NCBI GenBank assembly: GCA_002716045.1
Contig: PAZC01000040.1
Coordinates: 1 to 64,000, forward strand
Direction: 5' to 3'
Source: Opitutia bacterium
GTDB taxonomy: Bacteria > Verrucomicrobiota > Verrucomicrobiia > Opitutales > Seribacteraceae
Length of the DNA: 64,000 nt
Both the position numbers and the translations under genes were made by a program. Below are positions 34,630-44,318 of the stretch, piece by piece; within the stretch, counting starts at the first letter, position 1; each line of letters starts with the position of its first letter. The notes under the pieces were generated by a model, which did no database searches, had not been told where the DNA came from, and worked only from the letters and a program-made list of their open reading frames with translations.

Positions 34630-35622
34630 TTATTTTTTGCTGCGCCCCCAATTCGGGTTCCAAGGCTTCTTCGCCGGAGGTGTTTTGCCCAAGGCCTCGT
34701 AGGCAGTCTTGAAGTGCAGTTTGCAGAAGCGATTGAGTGAATCCGGACCAAGGCGAGAAATAATTGCCTTTGCTTTCTCCTTGGCATTGGCGCCGGACCC
34801 CTTCGGCAAGGTCTCGCCACACTCCTTTTCCAACTTGCGCATTTGCTGAAGCCAAGTGGCTCGAGCCACCACCGAGGCGGCGGCCACCACGGGATCTTCC
34901 TCCGCCTTTGGGCGCATGCGCAGGTCAAAGCTCTTGTCCTCGATGTGCCGCTGGACAAGAGGTTGCTTCGAAAATTGGTCCAGCAGGCCCCAAGTTGGCT
35001 TGCTTACCTCAAGGGCGTCATTGAGAGCCCGCCCATGCAACCACGCAAGGAACTTGTTTAGGTTCTTGCCAAACTTGAGGTACAATTCATTGTACTTGGG
35101 CATTCCCGTGTAGGCCGTCTTGATTACGACGCCCTTGGTTTCAATGATCAGCTTATGCATCTTCACGATGATGCTGTCCGTGATTGTCTTGCTGTCGCGT
35201 ATGCCGCCGTCCATCCATTTGCGCACCATGTCCCCATCTGCAATAACACAGGCAGTGACAACGGGTCCGAAAAGGTCACCCTTTCCACTTTCATCGAGCC
35301 CGGCATGGTGCTCGAACCATTCCGGGTTATTGACTTCCTCGTAGCCCAGAAGAAATTCCCCGGTGATCTCGGGTTCCAGTAAATTTTGCACGAAGTCCTC
35401 GGTCTTCTTTCCCTGAACGACCAACTTGCCGCTGGTGTATCCCACCACGTTCACCTGCTCGCCCTTGAATGCGAAATTGGAATAGTTAACCTCGTGCGGA
35501 AACCATCCACGAGCATCCAGAACGCCGCCAAGTTTTTCCATCTGCTCATCAGTGAGCTTGATGGTGTACATCGTTTTCTTGGGCTTTTCGCCATCGCCAT
35601 TTCCTGATGCTTTTCTTGCCAT
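34630..35622 (-). CDS. rnhC: Ribonuclease HIII
   Basis: A 330-residue protein from ATG 35622; an upstream start at 35661 would add 13 residues. The N-terminal 90 residues form the TBP-like substrate-binding domain found in HIII but not HII (YTIKLTDEQMEKLGG, ARGWFPHEVNYSNFAFKGEQ). The catalytic core begins GLDESGKGDLFGPVV, the HIII form of the DEAGRG motif. Asp in IRDSKTI is also present. It degrades RNA in RNA-DNA hybrids. It is divergent from mutY with about 50 bp between the two starts. Confidence 0.94.
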   Translation of the reverse strand: MARKASGNGDGEKPKKTMYTIKLTDEQMEKLGGVLDARGWFPHEVNYSNFAFKGEQVNVVGYTSGKLVVQGKKTEDFVQNLLEPEITGEFLLGYEEVNNPEWFEHHAGLDESGKGDLFGPVVTACVIADGDMVRKWMDGGIRDSKTITDSIIVKMHKLIIETKGVVIKTAYTGMPKYNELYLKFGKNLNKFLAWLHGRALNDALEVSKPTWGLLDQFSKQPLVQRHIEDKSFDLRMRPKAEEDPVVAAASVVARATWLQQMRKLEKECGETLPKGSGANAKEKAKAIISRLGPDSLNRFCKLHFKTAYEALGKTPPAKKPWNPNWGRSKK

Positions 35623-35673
35623 GTCGCCGCCACCTATGGAAAAGAGATCGAGTAAACGCAACCGCCAACCAAC

Positions 35674-36726
35674 TTGAATTTACCGAAAGCGCATCCTCTT
35701 GCCCCCACCCGAAGTCGCGCCGCCTTTGGTGAAAACTTGCTGGAATGGTATGACGAACACCAACGCGTCCTGCCTTGGAGACAACAGCCCAGCCTCTACA
35801 AAACAGTGGTCTCTGAATTCATGCTTCAACAAACACGCGTTGCCACTGCGCTCCCTTACTTCGAACGATGGTTGAAGAAGTTTCCAGACTTCGCCTCCTT
35901 GGCAGCATCTTCCGAAGAGGTGGTAGTCAAGGCATGGGAAGGGCTCGGTTACTATTCGCGAGCCCGCAATCTGCGAAAGCTCGCCCAACAAATCGACACT
36001 CTCGAAGAAATCCCGACCGACTCCAAGTCATGGGAAAGCTTTCCTGGCATAGGACCTTATGTCGCGGCCGCAGTCACCAGCATAAATTTCGGTACCCAAG
36101 CAGCCGTGGTGGATGGCAACGTAGTGCGCGTGCTCTGCCGGCTATTGTCGGTCGACAAGGAATATCGTGACGGCGCCAGCGCCCAACGCGAATTGCGACC
36201 AGTTGCACAAAAACTGCTGAATCCAGAAAGACCGGGAGATTACAACCAAGCCATCATGGAGTTGGGAGCTACCGTCTGCCATCGACAAGCCCCTGTCTGT
36301 ACCGTTTGTCCCATAGTGAAATTTTGCCATAGCGGAAGCCGCGGAGACGCCGAAAGGTTTCCCCGAATAGCGAAACGAAAAACTGAGAAAGTCAGCGTTG
36401 ATCGCCTCTGGATCACCCGTGACAGTTGCCTGCTTCTGCACGAAACACCAACCGATTCCAAACGCCTCGCAGGTCTTATGGAACTGCCTCGAACAGAGAA
36501 TCTGCCCACCTTGTCAAAACCAAAGAAAAAAGACCTCATCACCATCAAGAAAAGGGCAATCAGCAACCAATCGATCGAGGAACGCATTCATCGATCAGAA
36601 TTACCGGAAGACTTGGACTTGGAAGATTATCCCGAGCTACGCTTCGTGCCCTTGGCCAACTTGGATGAGATCACCCTGTCTGGCCCCCACCGCAGATGGT
36701 TACTCGAGTTAGCGACAAAGAAGTAA
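35674..36726 (+). CDS. mutY: A/G-specific adenine DNA glycosylase
   Basis: A 350-residue glycosylase that removes adenine mispaired with 8-oxoguanine. The catalytic Glu48 is in SEFMLQQTRV and Asp147 in AVVDGNVVRV, the latter after the helix-hairpin-helix FPGIGPYVAAAV. The 4Fe-4S ligands are Cys202, 209, 212 and 218 (C-X6-C-X2-C-X5-C). A NUDIX-like C-terminal domain follows. The start is a TTG, with no in-frame ATG before the conserved core. The stop codon directly abuts the stop of mpl on the other strand. Its divergent neighbour is rnhC. Confidence 0.95.
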   Translation: MNLPKAHPLAPTRSRAAFGENLLEWYDEHQRVLPWRQQPSLYKTVVSEFMLQQTRVATALPYFERWLKKFPDFASLAASSEEVVVKAWEGLGYYSRARNLRKLAQQIDTLEEIPTDSKSWESFPGIGPYVAAAVTSINFGTQAAVVDGNVVRVLCRLLSVDKEYRDGASAQRELRPVAQKLLNPERPGDYNQAIMELGATVCHRQAPVCTVCPIVKFCHSGSRGDAERFPRIAKRKTEKVSVDRLWITRDSCLLLHETPTDSKRLAGLMELPRTENLPTLSKPKKKDLITIKKRAISNQSIEERIHRSELPEDLDLEDYPELRFVPLANLDEITLSGPHRRWLLELATKK

Positions 36727-38169
36727 TCAAACCAAACTCTCCGCGACCTGACCAATCACACCGTCGAAGGAGCCATTAGAGAAAAAGGCCAGGAGAACTT
36801 TTCCCTCGCTCGAAAATTTGCGTGCAAGGAGTGATTCACCAAGGTCTGCATTTGTCTCATAGGCTTCGGCCAAACGACCTTTCTGCTGCAAGCATTCGAT
36901 CATCGATCGAACGTCCAAGCGCTCCTTGGGGGCAAATCTTTCGGCCCGGTTTATTCCGCCGACCAATACTTCGTCAGCCTCCGCGAGAGCTTCAGTGAAC
37001 TCGGCTTGGAAGACATTGGTCACGGCGGTGTTGCTTCGAGGTTCGAAGCACGCGATGAGACGATGCTGCGGCCAACGGGCACGCAAGGAAACCAACGCTC
37101 CCTCAATGGCCGTGGGGTGATGGGCGAAATCCGACAAGACAACGAGGCTCTCCCTATCAACCAGTACTTCCTGCCGTCGCTTGACACCTTGGCACTTGTT
37201 GAAGGGTGGTATGCCAAAAGAGGCAAAGGGGTTCGTCAAGTCGGGCTCAATTCCGGAAGCGACAGCTTGAGCCAGGACGGATGACATTGCGGCCATGGCG
37301 GCATTGCGGGCATTGTATTCTCCAGGAAGGCTCCATTCGATGGCACCGACCGGAGTGTCTCGCCAGACCAAGTTGAAGGAGGCCCCGGCAGGCCCTTCCG
37401 AGAAACCCGCCATGCGGAGGTCGTTGTCGGGGCCAACCCCCACGCGAACGGTTGTTGTCCAAGAGGCAGTTGGCAAGGAAGCTATGTTGGGATCGTCTCC
37501 GTTCAAGAGGACAAAGCCGTCGCTTGGCACAATTCGCAGAAGATGCTCAAAGGTTCGAGTGACGTCAGCGAGGTCACGAAAAATATCAGAGTGATCAAAC
37601 TCTAGATTGTTAAGAATTAGTATGCGGGGACGATAGTGAATGAACTTGCTGCGCTTGTCGAAGAAAGCCGAGTCGTACTCGTCGCCCTCAATCACAAATG
37701 GCGCAGTGGGCAAACCTAACTCGCTTCCCGAGGGAAGATCCAGCGGAACGCCGCCAACGAGATACCCCGGCTCGACCCCAGCCTCGCGCAGAGCGAATGC
37801 GGCAAGAGAGGTAGTAGTTGTCTTGCCATGGGTGCCTGCCACAACCACGGAAGGTCGACTTCCGATAAGTTCTTCGCCAATTAATTGCGGAAGACAAACA
37901 AAGGGCACGGATCTGTCGCGAAGAAGCCATTCCACTTGAGCATTTCCTCGTGAAACCGCATTGCCAACCACTACGCGGTCAGGCAACCAAGTGTGGAGAG
38001 CTTTCTCATCGAACCCCTCGAAAAGCTCGATGCCGGCTTCCGACAAGACATCAGACATGGGTGGATAGACCCCCGCATCCGAACCAGCCACCTCAACCCC
38101 TTGCTTCTTGAGCAAGACCGCGGCATTGCCCATGGCTGTTCCACATATTCCAATGAAAAAAACTCGCAT
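36727..38169 (-). CDS. mpl: UDP-N-acetylmuramate:L-alanyl-gamma-D-glutamyl-meso-diaminopimelate ligase (Mpl)
   Basis: A 480-residue Mur-family ligase used in peptidoglycan recycling, joining UDP-MurNAc to recovered tripeptide. It starts FFIGICGTAMGNAAVLLK, the Mpl form of the Mur N-terminus. It carries the ATP loop VVAGTHGKTTTTSLAAF, FVIEGDEYDSAFFDKRSKF, ILNNLEFDHSDIF and FAHHPTAIEGAL. MurC is the closest alternative, but GDEYDSAFFDKRSKF is Mpl-like. The gene converges exactly on mutY. Confidence 0.92.
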   Translation of the reverse strand: MRVFFIGICGTAMGNAAVLLKKQGVEVAGSDAGVYPPMSDVLSEAGIELFEGFDEKALHTWLPDRVVVGNAVSRGNAQVEWLLRDRSVPFVCLPQLIGEELIGSRPSVVVAGTHGKTTTTSLAAFALREAGVEPGYLVGGVPLDLPSGSELGLPTAPFVIEGDEYDSAFFDKRSKFIHYRPRILILNNLEFDHSDIFRDLADVTRTFEHLLRIVPSDGFVLLNGDDPNIASLPTASWTTTVRVGVGPDNDLRMAGFSEGPAGASFNLVWRDTPVGAIEWSLPGEYNARNAAMAAMSSVLAQAVASGIEPDLTNPFASFGIPPFNKCQGVKRRQEVLVDRESLVVLSDFAHHPTAIEGALVSLRARWPQHRLIACFEPRSNTAVTNVFQAEFTEALAEADEVLVGGINRAERFAPKERLDVRSMIECLQQKGRLAEAYETNADLGESLLARKFSSEGKVLLAFFSNGSFDGVIGQVAESLV

Positions 38170-38273
38170 GAGTGATGCATGGTTACGAATCGACGCCGGA
38201 ACGGAAGCTTGAAATTAGTACGCCCCAAACAAAAACCCTTTTCCCTCGACACTAACGAAGTTTTTGCAAAAAC

Positions 38274-39569
38274 ATGTCCATGGCTATAAACGACAACTTG
38301 AAAATTTTAATTTTAGGCTCCGGCGGCCGTGAGCACATGCTAGCAAAGGTCTGCTCCCAAAGCCCCTTGGCCAATGAAGTGATCGTGGCTCCGGGCAACG
38401 GAGGAATGGCCAAGGAGTTCACCTGTTTTCCGATTAATGCTGGAGACAACGCTGCAGTGCTCGATTTAGTCAGGCAAGAGGAGGTAAACTTCGTCGTTGT
38501 GGGACCAGAAGTACCTCTTTGCAATGGCATAGTGGATGCCTTGGCGGATGCGAACGTCCCGGCCTACGGACCCAACGCCGCCGGAGCCCAACTGGAGGGC
38601 AGCAAGGCATTCACAAAGGATTTCCTCGCTCGGCACGGCATTCCAACAGCCGCTTACGGAACCTTTACCGAAGTGGAAGATGCCTTGGCTTTCCTCGCCC
38701 AGTCCGATTTGCCCGTGGTGGTGAAAGCTAGCGGACTCGCTGCAGGCAAGGGGGTCATCATTTGCCAAACCCGCGAGGAAGCCGAGGATGCCACCCGGGA
38801 AATGCTTTCAGGAGCTTCCTTTGGAGAGAGTGGAAAAAAGGTAGTGATCGAAGAGTTTCTGGAGGGAGAAGAAGCTTCCTTGCACGTCATAGCCTCAGGC
38901 GAAAGTTACGTCACCTTGCCGATGAGCCAAGATCACAAGAATATTGGCGAAGGAGACGTCGGCTTGAACACTGGGGGCATGGGGGCATATGCGCCAGCTA
39001 GCCTGGTCACCCCCGAGATGCTGGCTGATTACGAGGAAAACGTCGTACGCCCTACCCTAGCGGGATTGAAAGCAGACGGCATAGACTTTCGCGGCACCTT
39101 ATACGTCGGCCTGATGTTGTCGGCGGACGGTCCCAAGGTGCTCGAATTCAACGTCAGGTTCGGCGATCCCGAAACCCAAGCCATCTTGCCTATGGTCAAC
39201 GAAGACCTGCTCCCCTCATTGCTTGCAAGTGCAAAGGGTGAACCCATGCCCGAACGGCTTAAGTTCAAGGAAGGGGCGACAATGGTTGTGGTATTGGCAT
39301 CAAAAGGATACCCGGAATCTTATCCCAAAGGGGAAATCATTGAGGTTCCCGAAAATCTTCCGGAAGGCACCCAGCTCGTGCATGCTGGAACTTCTCTCGC
39401 TGATTCAGGTGAATTAATTACTTCGGGAGGGCGAGTGCTCGGAGCAGTCGGCATAGGCTCGAATCTTGGCGAGGCCGCGAAAAAAGCATACCTGTTATGT
39501 GACCAAGTGGCATTTGAGTCGAAATATTTCCGCCGCGACATCGGACACCACGAGTTAAACCGCACTTGA
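38274..39569 (+). CDS. purD: Phosphoribosylamine--glycine ligase
   Basis: A 431-residue ATP-grasp enzyme for the second step of purine synthesis. It begins with LILGSGGREHMLAK. Other conserved segments are FTKDFLARHGIPTAAYGTF, VVKASGLAAGKGVI, EEFLEGEEASLHVI, LPMSQDHKNIGEGDVGLNTG, and LEFNVRFGDPETQAILP. An ATG 6 bases downstream is also possible. It is divergent from mpl, 104 bp away. Confidence 0.96.
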   Translation: MSMAINDNLKILILGSGGREHMLAKVCSQSPLANEVIVAPGNGGMAKEFTCFPINAGDNAAVLDLVRQEEVNFVVVGPEVPLCNGIVDALADANVPAYGPNAAGAQLEGSKAFTKDFLARHGIPTAAYGTFTEVEDALAFLAQSDLPVVVKASGLAAGKGVIICQTREEAEDATREMLSGASFGESGKKVVIEEFLEGEEASLHVIASGESYVTLPMSQDHKNIGEGDVGLNTGGMGAYAPASLVTPEMLADYEENVVRPTLAGLKADGIDFRGTLYVGLMLSADGPKVLEFNVRFGDPETQAILPMVNEDLLPSLLASAKGEPMPERLKFKEGATMVVVLASKGYPESYPKGEIIEVPENLPEGTQLVHAGTSLADSGELITSGGRVLGAVGIGSNLGEAAKKAYLLCDQVAFESKYFRRDIGHHELNRT

Positions 39570-39624
39570 TTTATTAGCCCTTGCCTTTTCCTGAGTTAAA
39601 CAAAAAAAAGGCGTTAATACAGGC

Positions 39625-40131
39625 ATGGGTCGAAAAAGCAGAAAGAAAAAAGAAAAAAGGCAGGAAAAACTAGTTGTTTTCATCTGCACCGCCAACATAT
39701 GCAGAAGCCCGATGGCGGAAAAGTTGTTTGAGGAAGCCCTCGCCAAGTCAGAAACCAAGCAAAACATTCGCGTATTCTCCGCAGGATTGACTGCTGCCAA
39801 TGGTGACAAGGCATCGGAGAATTCCTGCGAGGCCGTGAAGGAACTCGGTCTCGATTTGTCCGATCATCGTAGCTCTTCAGTGACTCGCGGCACTTTGCAG
39901 AATGCATCGGCTATTTTTTGCATGACGGAATCCCACCGCGCCCTCATGCACATGTATTTCGACCTACCCGAAAATGCCCCAGTCTTCCTGATGCGAGAAT
40001 TTGTTGAGGACGCCGAAGACAAAGAACTGCCCGATCCATTCGGGCAAGATTTGGCAACTTACAAGGTATGTCGAGACAAAATGGTCGAGTCACTCCCCTC
40101 CATCCTCAAATGGGTGGAAGAAAATTTCTGA
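39625..40131 (+). CDS. Low-molecular-weight protein phosphatase (arginine/tyrosine type)
   Basis: A 168-residue phosphatase. The active-site loop C-X5-R is CTANICRS (Cys21, Arg27), and the general-acid Asp is in LPDPFGQD near residue 137. This fits YwlE/Wzb-like enzymes acting on phosphotyrosine or phosphoarginine; the sequence cannot separate the two. An unusual Lys-rich segment (GRKSRKKKEKRQEK) precedes the first beta strand. It sits between purD and glyA on the same strand. Confidence 0.9.
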   Translation: MGRKSRKKKEKRQEKLVVFICTANICRSPMAEKLFEEALAKSETKQNIRVFSAGLTAANGDKASENSCEAVKELGLDLSDHRSSSVTRGTLQNASAIFCMTESHRALMHMYFDLPENAPVFLMREFVEDAEDKELPDPFGQDLATYKVCRDKMVESLPSILKWVEENF

Positions 40132-40170
40132 GGTAACGAACTTTACAACATCGAACCCAAGATCCAAAAC

Positions 40171-41421
40171 ATGTCATTGAACTCTGCCACTCTTGCAGAC
40201 CTCGATCCAGCCATCTATCAAGCCATCGAGGACGAAAGAAAACGCCAGCAAAGTCATCTCGAGTTAATCGCGTCCGAAAACTTCACTTTGCCTGCCATCA
40301 TGGAAGCAACAGGAAGTGTGCTCACAAACAAGTATGCTGAAGGATATCCCGCCAAACGCTATTATGGCGGTTGCGAACACGTAGACGTCGCGGAGAGCTT
40401 GGCCATCGAGCGGGCAAAGAAGCTTTTCGGGGCCGAGCATGCCAACGTTCAAGCTCATTCAGGAAGCCAAGCCAACACTGCAGTTTACTTCGCCGTCCTA
40501 GATGTCGGTGACAAAATACTCACCATGAGTCTGCAGGACGGAGGTCACCTGACCCATGGTCATCCCAAGAACTGCAGCGGCTTTCTTTACGAGGTCGTCA
40601 ACTACGGGGTAAGCCAGGAAACGGGACGAATAGATTACGACGAAATCGAAAAGATCGCCCAAGCCGAAAAACCTAAGCTCATCACGGTGGGCGCATCCGC
40701 ATACCCAAGGACAATTGACTTCGAGCGAATGGGGGAAATCGCCAAGGAATGCGGAGCCATGCTCCTTGCGGACATTGCTCATATCGCCGGATTAGTGGCA
40801 ACTGGTCTTCATCCGTCACCAGTTCCACACGCCGACTTTGTGACGACTACCACTCATAAGACTCTTCGTGGTCCGCGGGGCGGACTGATGATGTGCCGCG
40901 AGGAATATGCCAAGGCAATTGACTCCGCAGTCTTCCCGGGTTCCCAAGGAGGTCCTCTCATGCATGTGATCGCAGCGAAGGCGGTTTGTTTCGGAGAAGC
41001 GGCAAAACCCGAATTCAAAAGTTACCAGGAACAAGTGGTCCTAAACGCAAAAGCTCTTGCCACTGGATTGTCCAAACGTGAATTGAGCTTGGTCAGCGGA
41101 GGCACCGACAATCATCTCATCCTCCTCGACTTGCGACCCTCCCATCCCGATCTAACCGGGAAAGTCGCTCAAAACGCTTTGGAGAAAGCCAATATTACAC
41201 TCAATCGAAACACGGTTCCCGGTGAAAGCCGCAGCCCTTTTCAGGCGAGTGGCCTGCGAATTGGGTCACCAGCAGTCACGAGTCGGGGCATGAGAGAAGA
41301 GCAAATGGCGGAGATCGCCGAAATAATAGCTAACGTACTGGACGATCCCGAAAATGAAACCGTGCTGGAGGCTGCAAAGGAAAAGACGCTTGCGATTTGC
41401 AAGGAATTCCCCTTATATTGA
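40171..41421 (+). CDS. glyA: Serine hydroxymethyltransferase
   Basis: A 416-residue PLP enzyme that interconverts serine and glycine with tetrahydrofolate. Key segments are [72 protein letters not shown] and the PLP lysine in [14 protein letters not shown]. It lies 39 bp after the phosphatase gene and uses an ATG with no clear ribosome site. Confidence 0.97.
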   Translation: MSLNSATLADLDPAIYQAIEDERKRQQSHLELIASENFTLPAIMEATGSVLTNKYAEGYPAKRYYGGCEHVDVAESLAIERAKKLFGAEHANVQAHSGSQANTAVYFAVLDVGDKILTMSLQDGGHLTHGHPKNCSGFLYEVVNYGVSQETGRIDYDEIEKIAQAEKPKLITVGASAYPRTIDFERMGEIAKECGAMLLADIAHIAGLVATGLHPSPVPHADFVTTTTHKTLRGPRGGLMMCREEYAKAIDSAVFPGSQGGPLMHVIAAKAVCFGEAAKPEFKSYQEQVVLNAKALATGLSKRELSLVSGGTDNHLILLDLRPSHPDLTGKVAQNALEKANITLNRNTVPGESRSPFQASGLRIGSPAVTSRGMREEQMAEIAEIIANVLDDPENETVLEAAKEKTLAICKEFPLY

Positions 41422-41490
41422 TATTGAAAATGACTTGAAAGGGAGGCTACCTAGCCCACCGCCATTATCACCCAAACACTATTCCAAGCC

Positions 41491-42231
41491 ATGAAGAAAT
41501 CCAAAAAAGGTTTCACGCTAATCGAACTCTTGGTGGTCATCACCATTATTGGCATCCTAGCTGCCATCGTAATCGCGAATCTCGGTGACGTCACCGATGC
41601 AGCTGAGGTGGAGGCCGAAAAAGCCACTATCAAGTCCTTCTACAATACCTTGCAAACAAAGAAAATTCCGGTCTTCCCAGCCAAGGGGTCAGATGACTTG
41701 AAGGAAAGCACAACCGCAGGTTTCGCCGCATGGTTCCGGAAACGCGCCGATTTCATCCAGAATGACTTTTGGTACATTGAGTCCGCGGAGGACGTCATTG
41801 CCATTGCGGAGGATGAAGACAAGGGTGGCATTCCAACGGGTGCCTCAGGCATCGCCAAATCCGACGGCACCTTGTCCACCGACCTGAAGAAAGATCAAAA
41901 GGATGCCATGAGCTATTGCATTGCAGTGCCAGGCGGAGGAAACGGTGTGAAAACGAACCTCAGAAATCTAAAGAACGGCAGCAACTTTCCCATCCTATGG
42001 ACCAAGGGCCTGAAAAGAGATGGCACTTGGGACGGCGATTCTCCGTGGAGCGGCAAAGGTGGTCACATTCTTTTCAACGATGGTAGCATCAGATGGTTCG
42101 AGGACACGCTGGGAGCTGATGAAAAAGGGGTGTTCACCGACGTCGACACGGAAGAGAAAACCAAAGACATTCAAGATGCTATTCCCGACCAATGGGAAAT
42201 CCTCACGCCTGACGGCGGTGGCATCCAATAA
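41491..42231 (+). CDS. Type II pseudopilin-like protein with H-X9-DG-like C-terminus
   Basis: A 246-residue protein with a class III leader and methylation site: KKSKKGFTLIELLVVITIIG, cleaved before Phe with Glu at +5. The C-terminal GKGGHILFNDGSIRWFED matches the motif of the large PVC prepilin family (DUF1559/H-X9-DG group). These proteins occur in many copies per genome and their role, whether secretion or appendage, is generally not known. No secretion or pilus assembly genes are adjacent. It stands alone between glyA and rnr and is followed by a strong hairpin. Confidence 0.88.
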   Translation: MKKSKKGFTLIELLVVITIIGILAAIVIANLGDVTDAAEVEAEKATIKSFYNTLQTKKIPVFPAKGSDDLKESTTAGFAAWFRKRADFIQNDFWYIESAEDVIAIAEDEDKGGIPTGASGIAKSDGTLSTDLKKDQKDAMSYCIAVPGGGNGVKTNLRNLKNGSNFPILWTKGLKRDGTWDGDSPWSGKGGHILFNDGSIRWFEDTLGADEKGVFTDVDTEEKTKDIQDAIPDQWEILTPDGGGIQ

Positions 42232-42261
42232 GCGAGCCTTTTGACAGGTAAGTCTTTTTTC

Positions 42262-42307
42262 CAAGAACGCCGTGGGTAAATCGAATACCCGCGGCGTTCT
42301 TGTTTTT
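42262..42307 (+). terminator. Strong hairpin with short U-tract, overlapping the rnr start
   Basis: A 17-bp stem with one G-U pair (CAAGAACGCCGTGGGTA against TACCCGCGGCGTTCTTG, 42262-42278 and 42286-42302) closes a 7-base loop and is followed by GTTTTT. It begins 31 bases after the pseudopilin stop, so it resembles an intrinsic terminator. However, the GTG start of rnr (42272) lies in the left arm, so the stem could also hide the rnr initiation site in a longer transcript. Confidence 0.72.
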
Positions 42308-44287
42308 CGACGTAACGGCAAAGCCCACGTCGAGGTAGGTCAAGGCCGTAAATTCCTACAACTGACGAGGTCGGGAACCAGAACCGGGCTTCATGGCGAT
42401 GAAGTGGAAATACGTCCATTGGCCCGAAAAAAAGGGGATAGGCGAAAACAAAGAACGCCGAACAGACCCCGACATGAAGTGGTCAAGATCCTGAATCGAT
42501 CCTTAGATCAATTTCTGGGCTATGCAAAACGAGAGGGTGATCGCTGGATAATTCGGCCTGAAGATGGAAGAATTCACGTCAATTTTTCCGTTTCGGGCAA
42601 GCTTCCCAGAAAACTGAAGGAAGGTAACAAGGTTTTGGTGCAATTCACCAAGTGGGACCAACCACGTAGGACACCGCTTTGTCGTGTATTGAGAGTTCTT
42701 GGACCAGCTGGAGATTCCATGACCGATCACTTGGGAATCCTCGCAAAGTACAAGCTGCCCTCACATTTCCCCAAACAAGCGGTTAAAGAACTCGACGCAA
42801 TTCCCGATAAAGTTCGGGCAACCGATACAAAAGGGCGGCTAGACCTGCGGGAACGCTTCACCCTAACCGTGGATCCCATCGACGCCCGTGACTTTGACGA
42901 TGCTCTTTCCGTGCACCTGCTGAAGGGTGGCAACGTAGAGGTAGGCGTTCACATCGCAGACGTATCAGCTTATGTTCGAGCAGGCACTGCCCTCGACAAC
43001 GAAGCTTACCGGCGGGGGAACTCAACCTACTTGGTGGGAGAAGTCGTCCCCATGTTGCCTAAGCAACTTTCAAATGGCATATGCAGCCTAGTGGAAGGCG
43101 AGGATCGCCTGACTAAATCGGTTCTCTATACCTTCGACGGCAAAGGGGAAATACTTGGGCGACAATTGGCTGAAACAATAATATGCAGCGACAAACGCCT
43201 CACCTACGAGCAAGCCAAGCTCTTAATGGACGAAAAAGACCTCTCCAAAGTGCGTTCCGCCAAGCCTCCTGAAAGTCGATACTCAGGCGCCCCGGGGACA
43301 CCTCTTGAGAAAGTTCCGGAAAAAAAACTTCTCCAGCTACAATCCAGTCTACGCAAACTATGGAAACTAGCTGAAAGTTTGAGACGAGGAAGATTGAGCC
43401 GAGGTGCTCTGGACCTTGGCGGAGAGGAAGTGAAAATTCTGGTGGATGATCGAGGGAGACCCGAGCGGATGATGAGAATGGTCAATGACGAAAGCCATCA
43501 ACTGATCGAGGAATTCATGCTCCTTGCCAATGAAACAGTGGCCAAGGAATTCAAGCGGCTCAAGCGCCCAGCTCTCCACCGCGTCCACGATGAACCAGAC
43601 CCCGAGAAACTCGACGAATTGCGAAGCTTCGCATCTATGTTCGGTATATCTTGCGGTGACCTGAATCACCGCAAAGCCATGACCAAGTTAGGCAAGTCGA
43701 TCAAGGGTCACCCCTTGTCCCAAGTGCTGCGCATCAAACTCTTGCGAAGCCTTCGCAAAGCCTGCTATCGATCCAGTCCGGATGGGCATTATGGATTGGC
43801 TAAAAAAGACTATCTTCACTTCACTTCACCCATCCGTCGCTACGTCGACCTGATTGTTCACCGTATTCTGGAATCTCATCTACGTAATTCACGCAAAACC
43901 AGTCACTCGTATGGACGCCTGGACGGCATCGCGAAACACATTTCGGAGACCGAACGCAACAGCATCGATGCAGAACGGGAATCAAAGAAGACAAAGCTTG
44001 TCGCTTACTATGCCCGCGAAATAGAGGAGAATAATCTTCGTGAACATAAAGCGACAATTACTCAAATCGGTCGGAAGGGGTTCTTCGTGGAACTCGATGA
44101 AAGCCTTGCCCAAGGATTCGTCGCTCTTCGAACACTTCCTCGGCACGAAGGCTATCGTGTCTCCACCAACGAAACGGCAATCACAGCTCGGAACTCAAAG
44201 AACACCCTGAATATCGGACAAACTATCAAAGTAGTGATTGACCGCATCGATCGTGATGAAAAACTACTCGATTTCCGCCTCGCATAG
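42272..44287 (+). CDS. rnr: Ribonuclease R (RNB-family 3'-5' exoribonuclease)
   Basis: A 671-residue processive exoribonuclease. An N-terminal OB/cold-shock region starts GVLVFRRNGKAHVEVG. The RNB catalytic domain has VDPIDARDFDDALSV near residue 206 with the four-Asp metal site, HIADVSAYV, and HFTSPIRRYVDLIVHR. A C-terminal S1 domain follows (ATITQIGRKGFFVELDE). GTG 42272 is the only usable start before the conserved region, since a stop (TGA at 42242) closes the frame upstream. That start lies inside the hairpin described separately. Confidence 0.92.
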   Translation: MGKSNTRGVLVFRRNGKAHVEVGQGRKFLQLTRSGTRTGLHGDEVEIRPLARKKGDRRKQRTPNRPRHEVVKILNRSLDQFLGYAKREGDRWIIRPEDGRIHVNFSVSGKLPRKLKEGNKVLVQFTKWDQPRRTPLCRVLRVLGPAGDSMTDHLGILAKYKLPSHFPKQAVKELDAIPDKVRATDTKGRLDLRERFTLTVDPIDARDFDDALSVHLLKGGNVEVGVHIADVSAYVRAGTALDNEAYRRGNSTYLVGEVVPMLPKQLSNGICSLVEGEDRLTKSVLYTFDGKGEILGRQLAETIICSDKRLTYEQAKLLMDEKDLSKVRSAKPPESRYSGAPGTPLEKVPEKKLLQLQSSLRKLWKLAESLRRGRLSRGALDLGGEEVKILVDDRGRPERMMRMVNDESHQLIEEFMLLANETVAKEFKRLKRPALHRVHDEPDPEKLDELRSFASMFGISCGDLNHRKAMTKLGKSIKGHPLSQVLRIKLLRSLRKACYRSSPDGHYGLAKKDYLHFTSPIRRYVDLIVHRILESHLRNSRKTSHSYGRLDGIAKHISETERNSIDAERESKKTKLVAYYAREIEENNLREHKATITQIGRKGFFVELDESLAQGFVALRTLPRHEGYRVSTNETAITARNSKNTLNIGQTIKVVIDRIDRDEKLLDFRLA

Positions 44288-44318
44288 CTAACAACAATAG
44301 CCTTTTCATAAAATAAAG

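Noticed and set aside
39586-39615. GCCTTTT/AAAAGGC inverted repeat after purD
   Set aside because: The loop is long, the stem is AT-rich and the U-tract is missing on the plus strand, so I do not call it a terminator.
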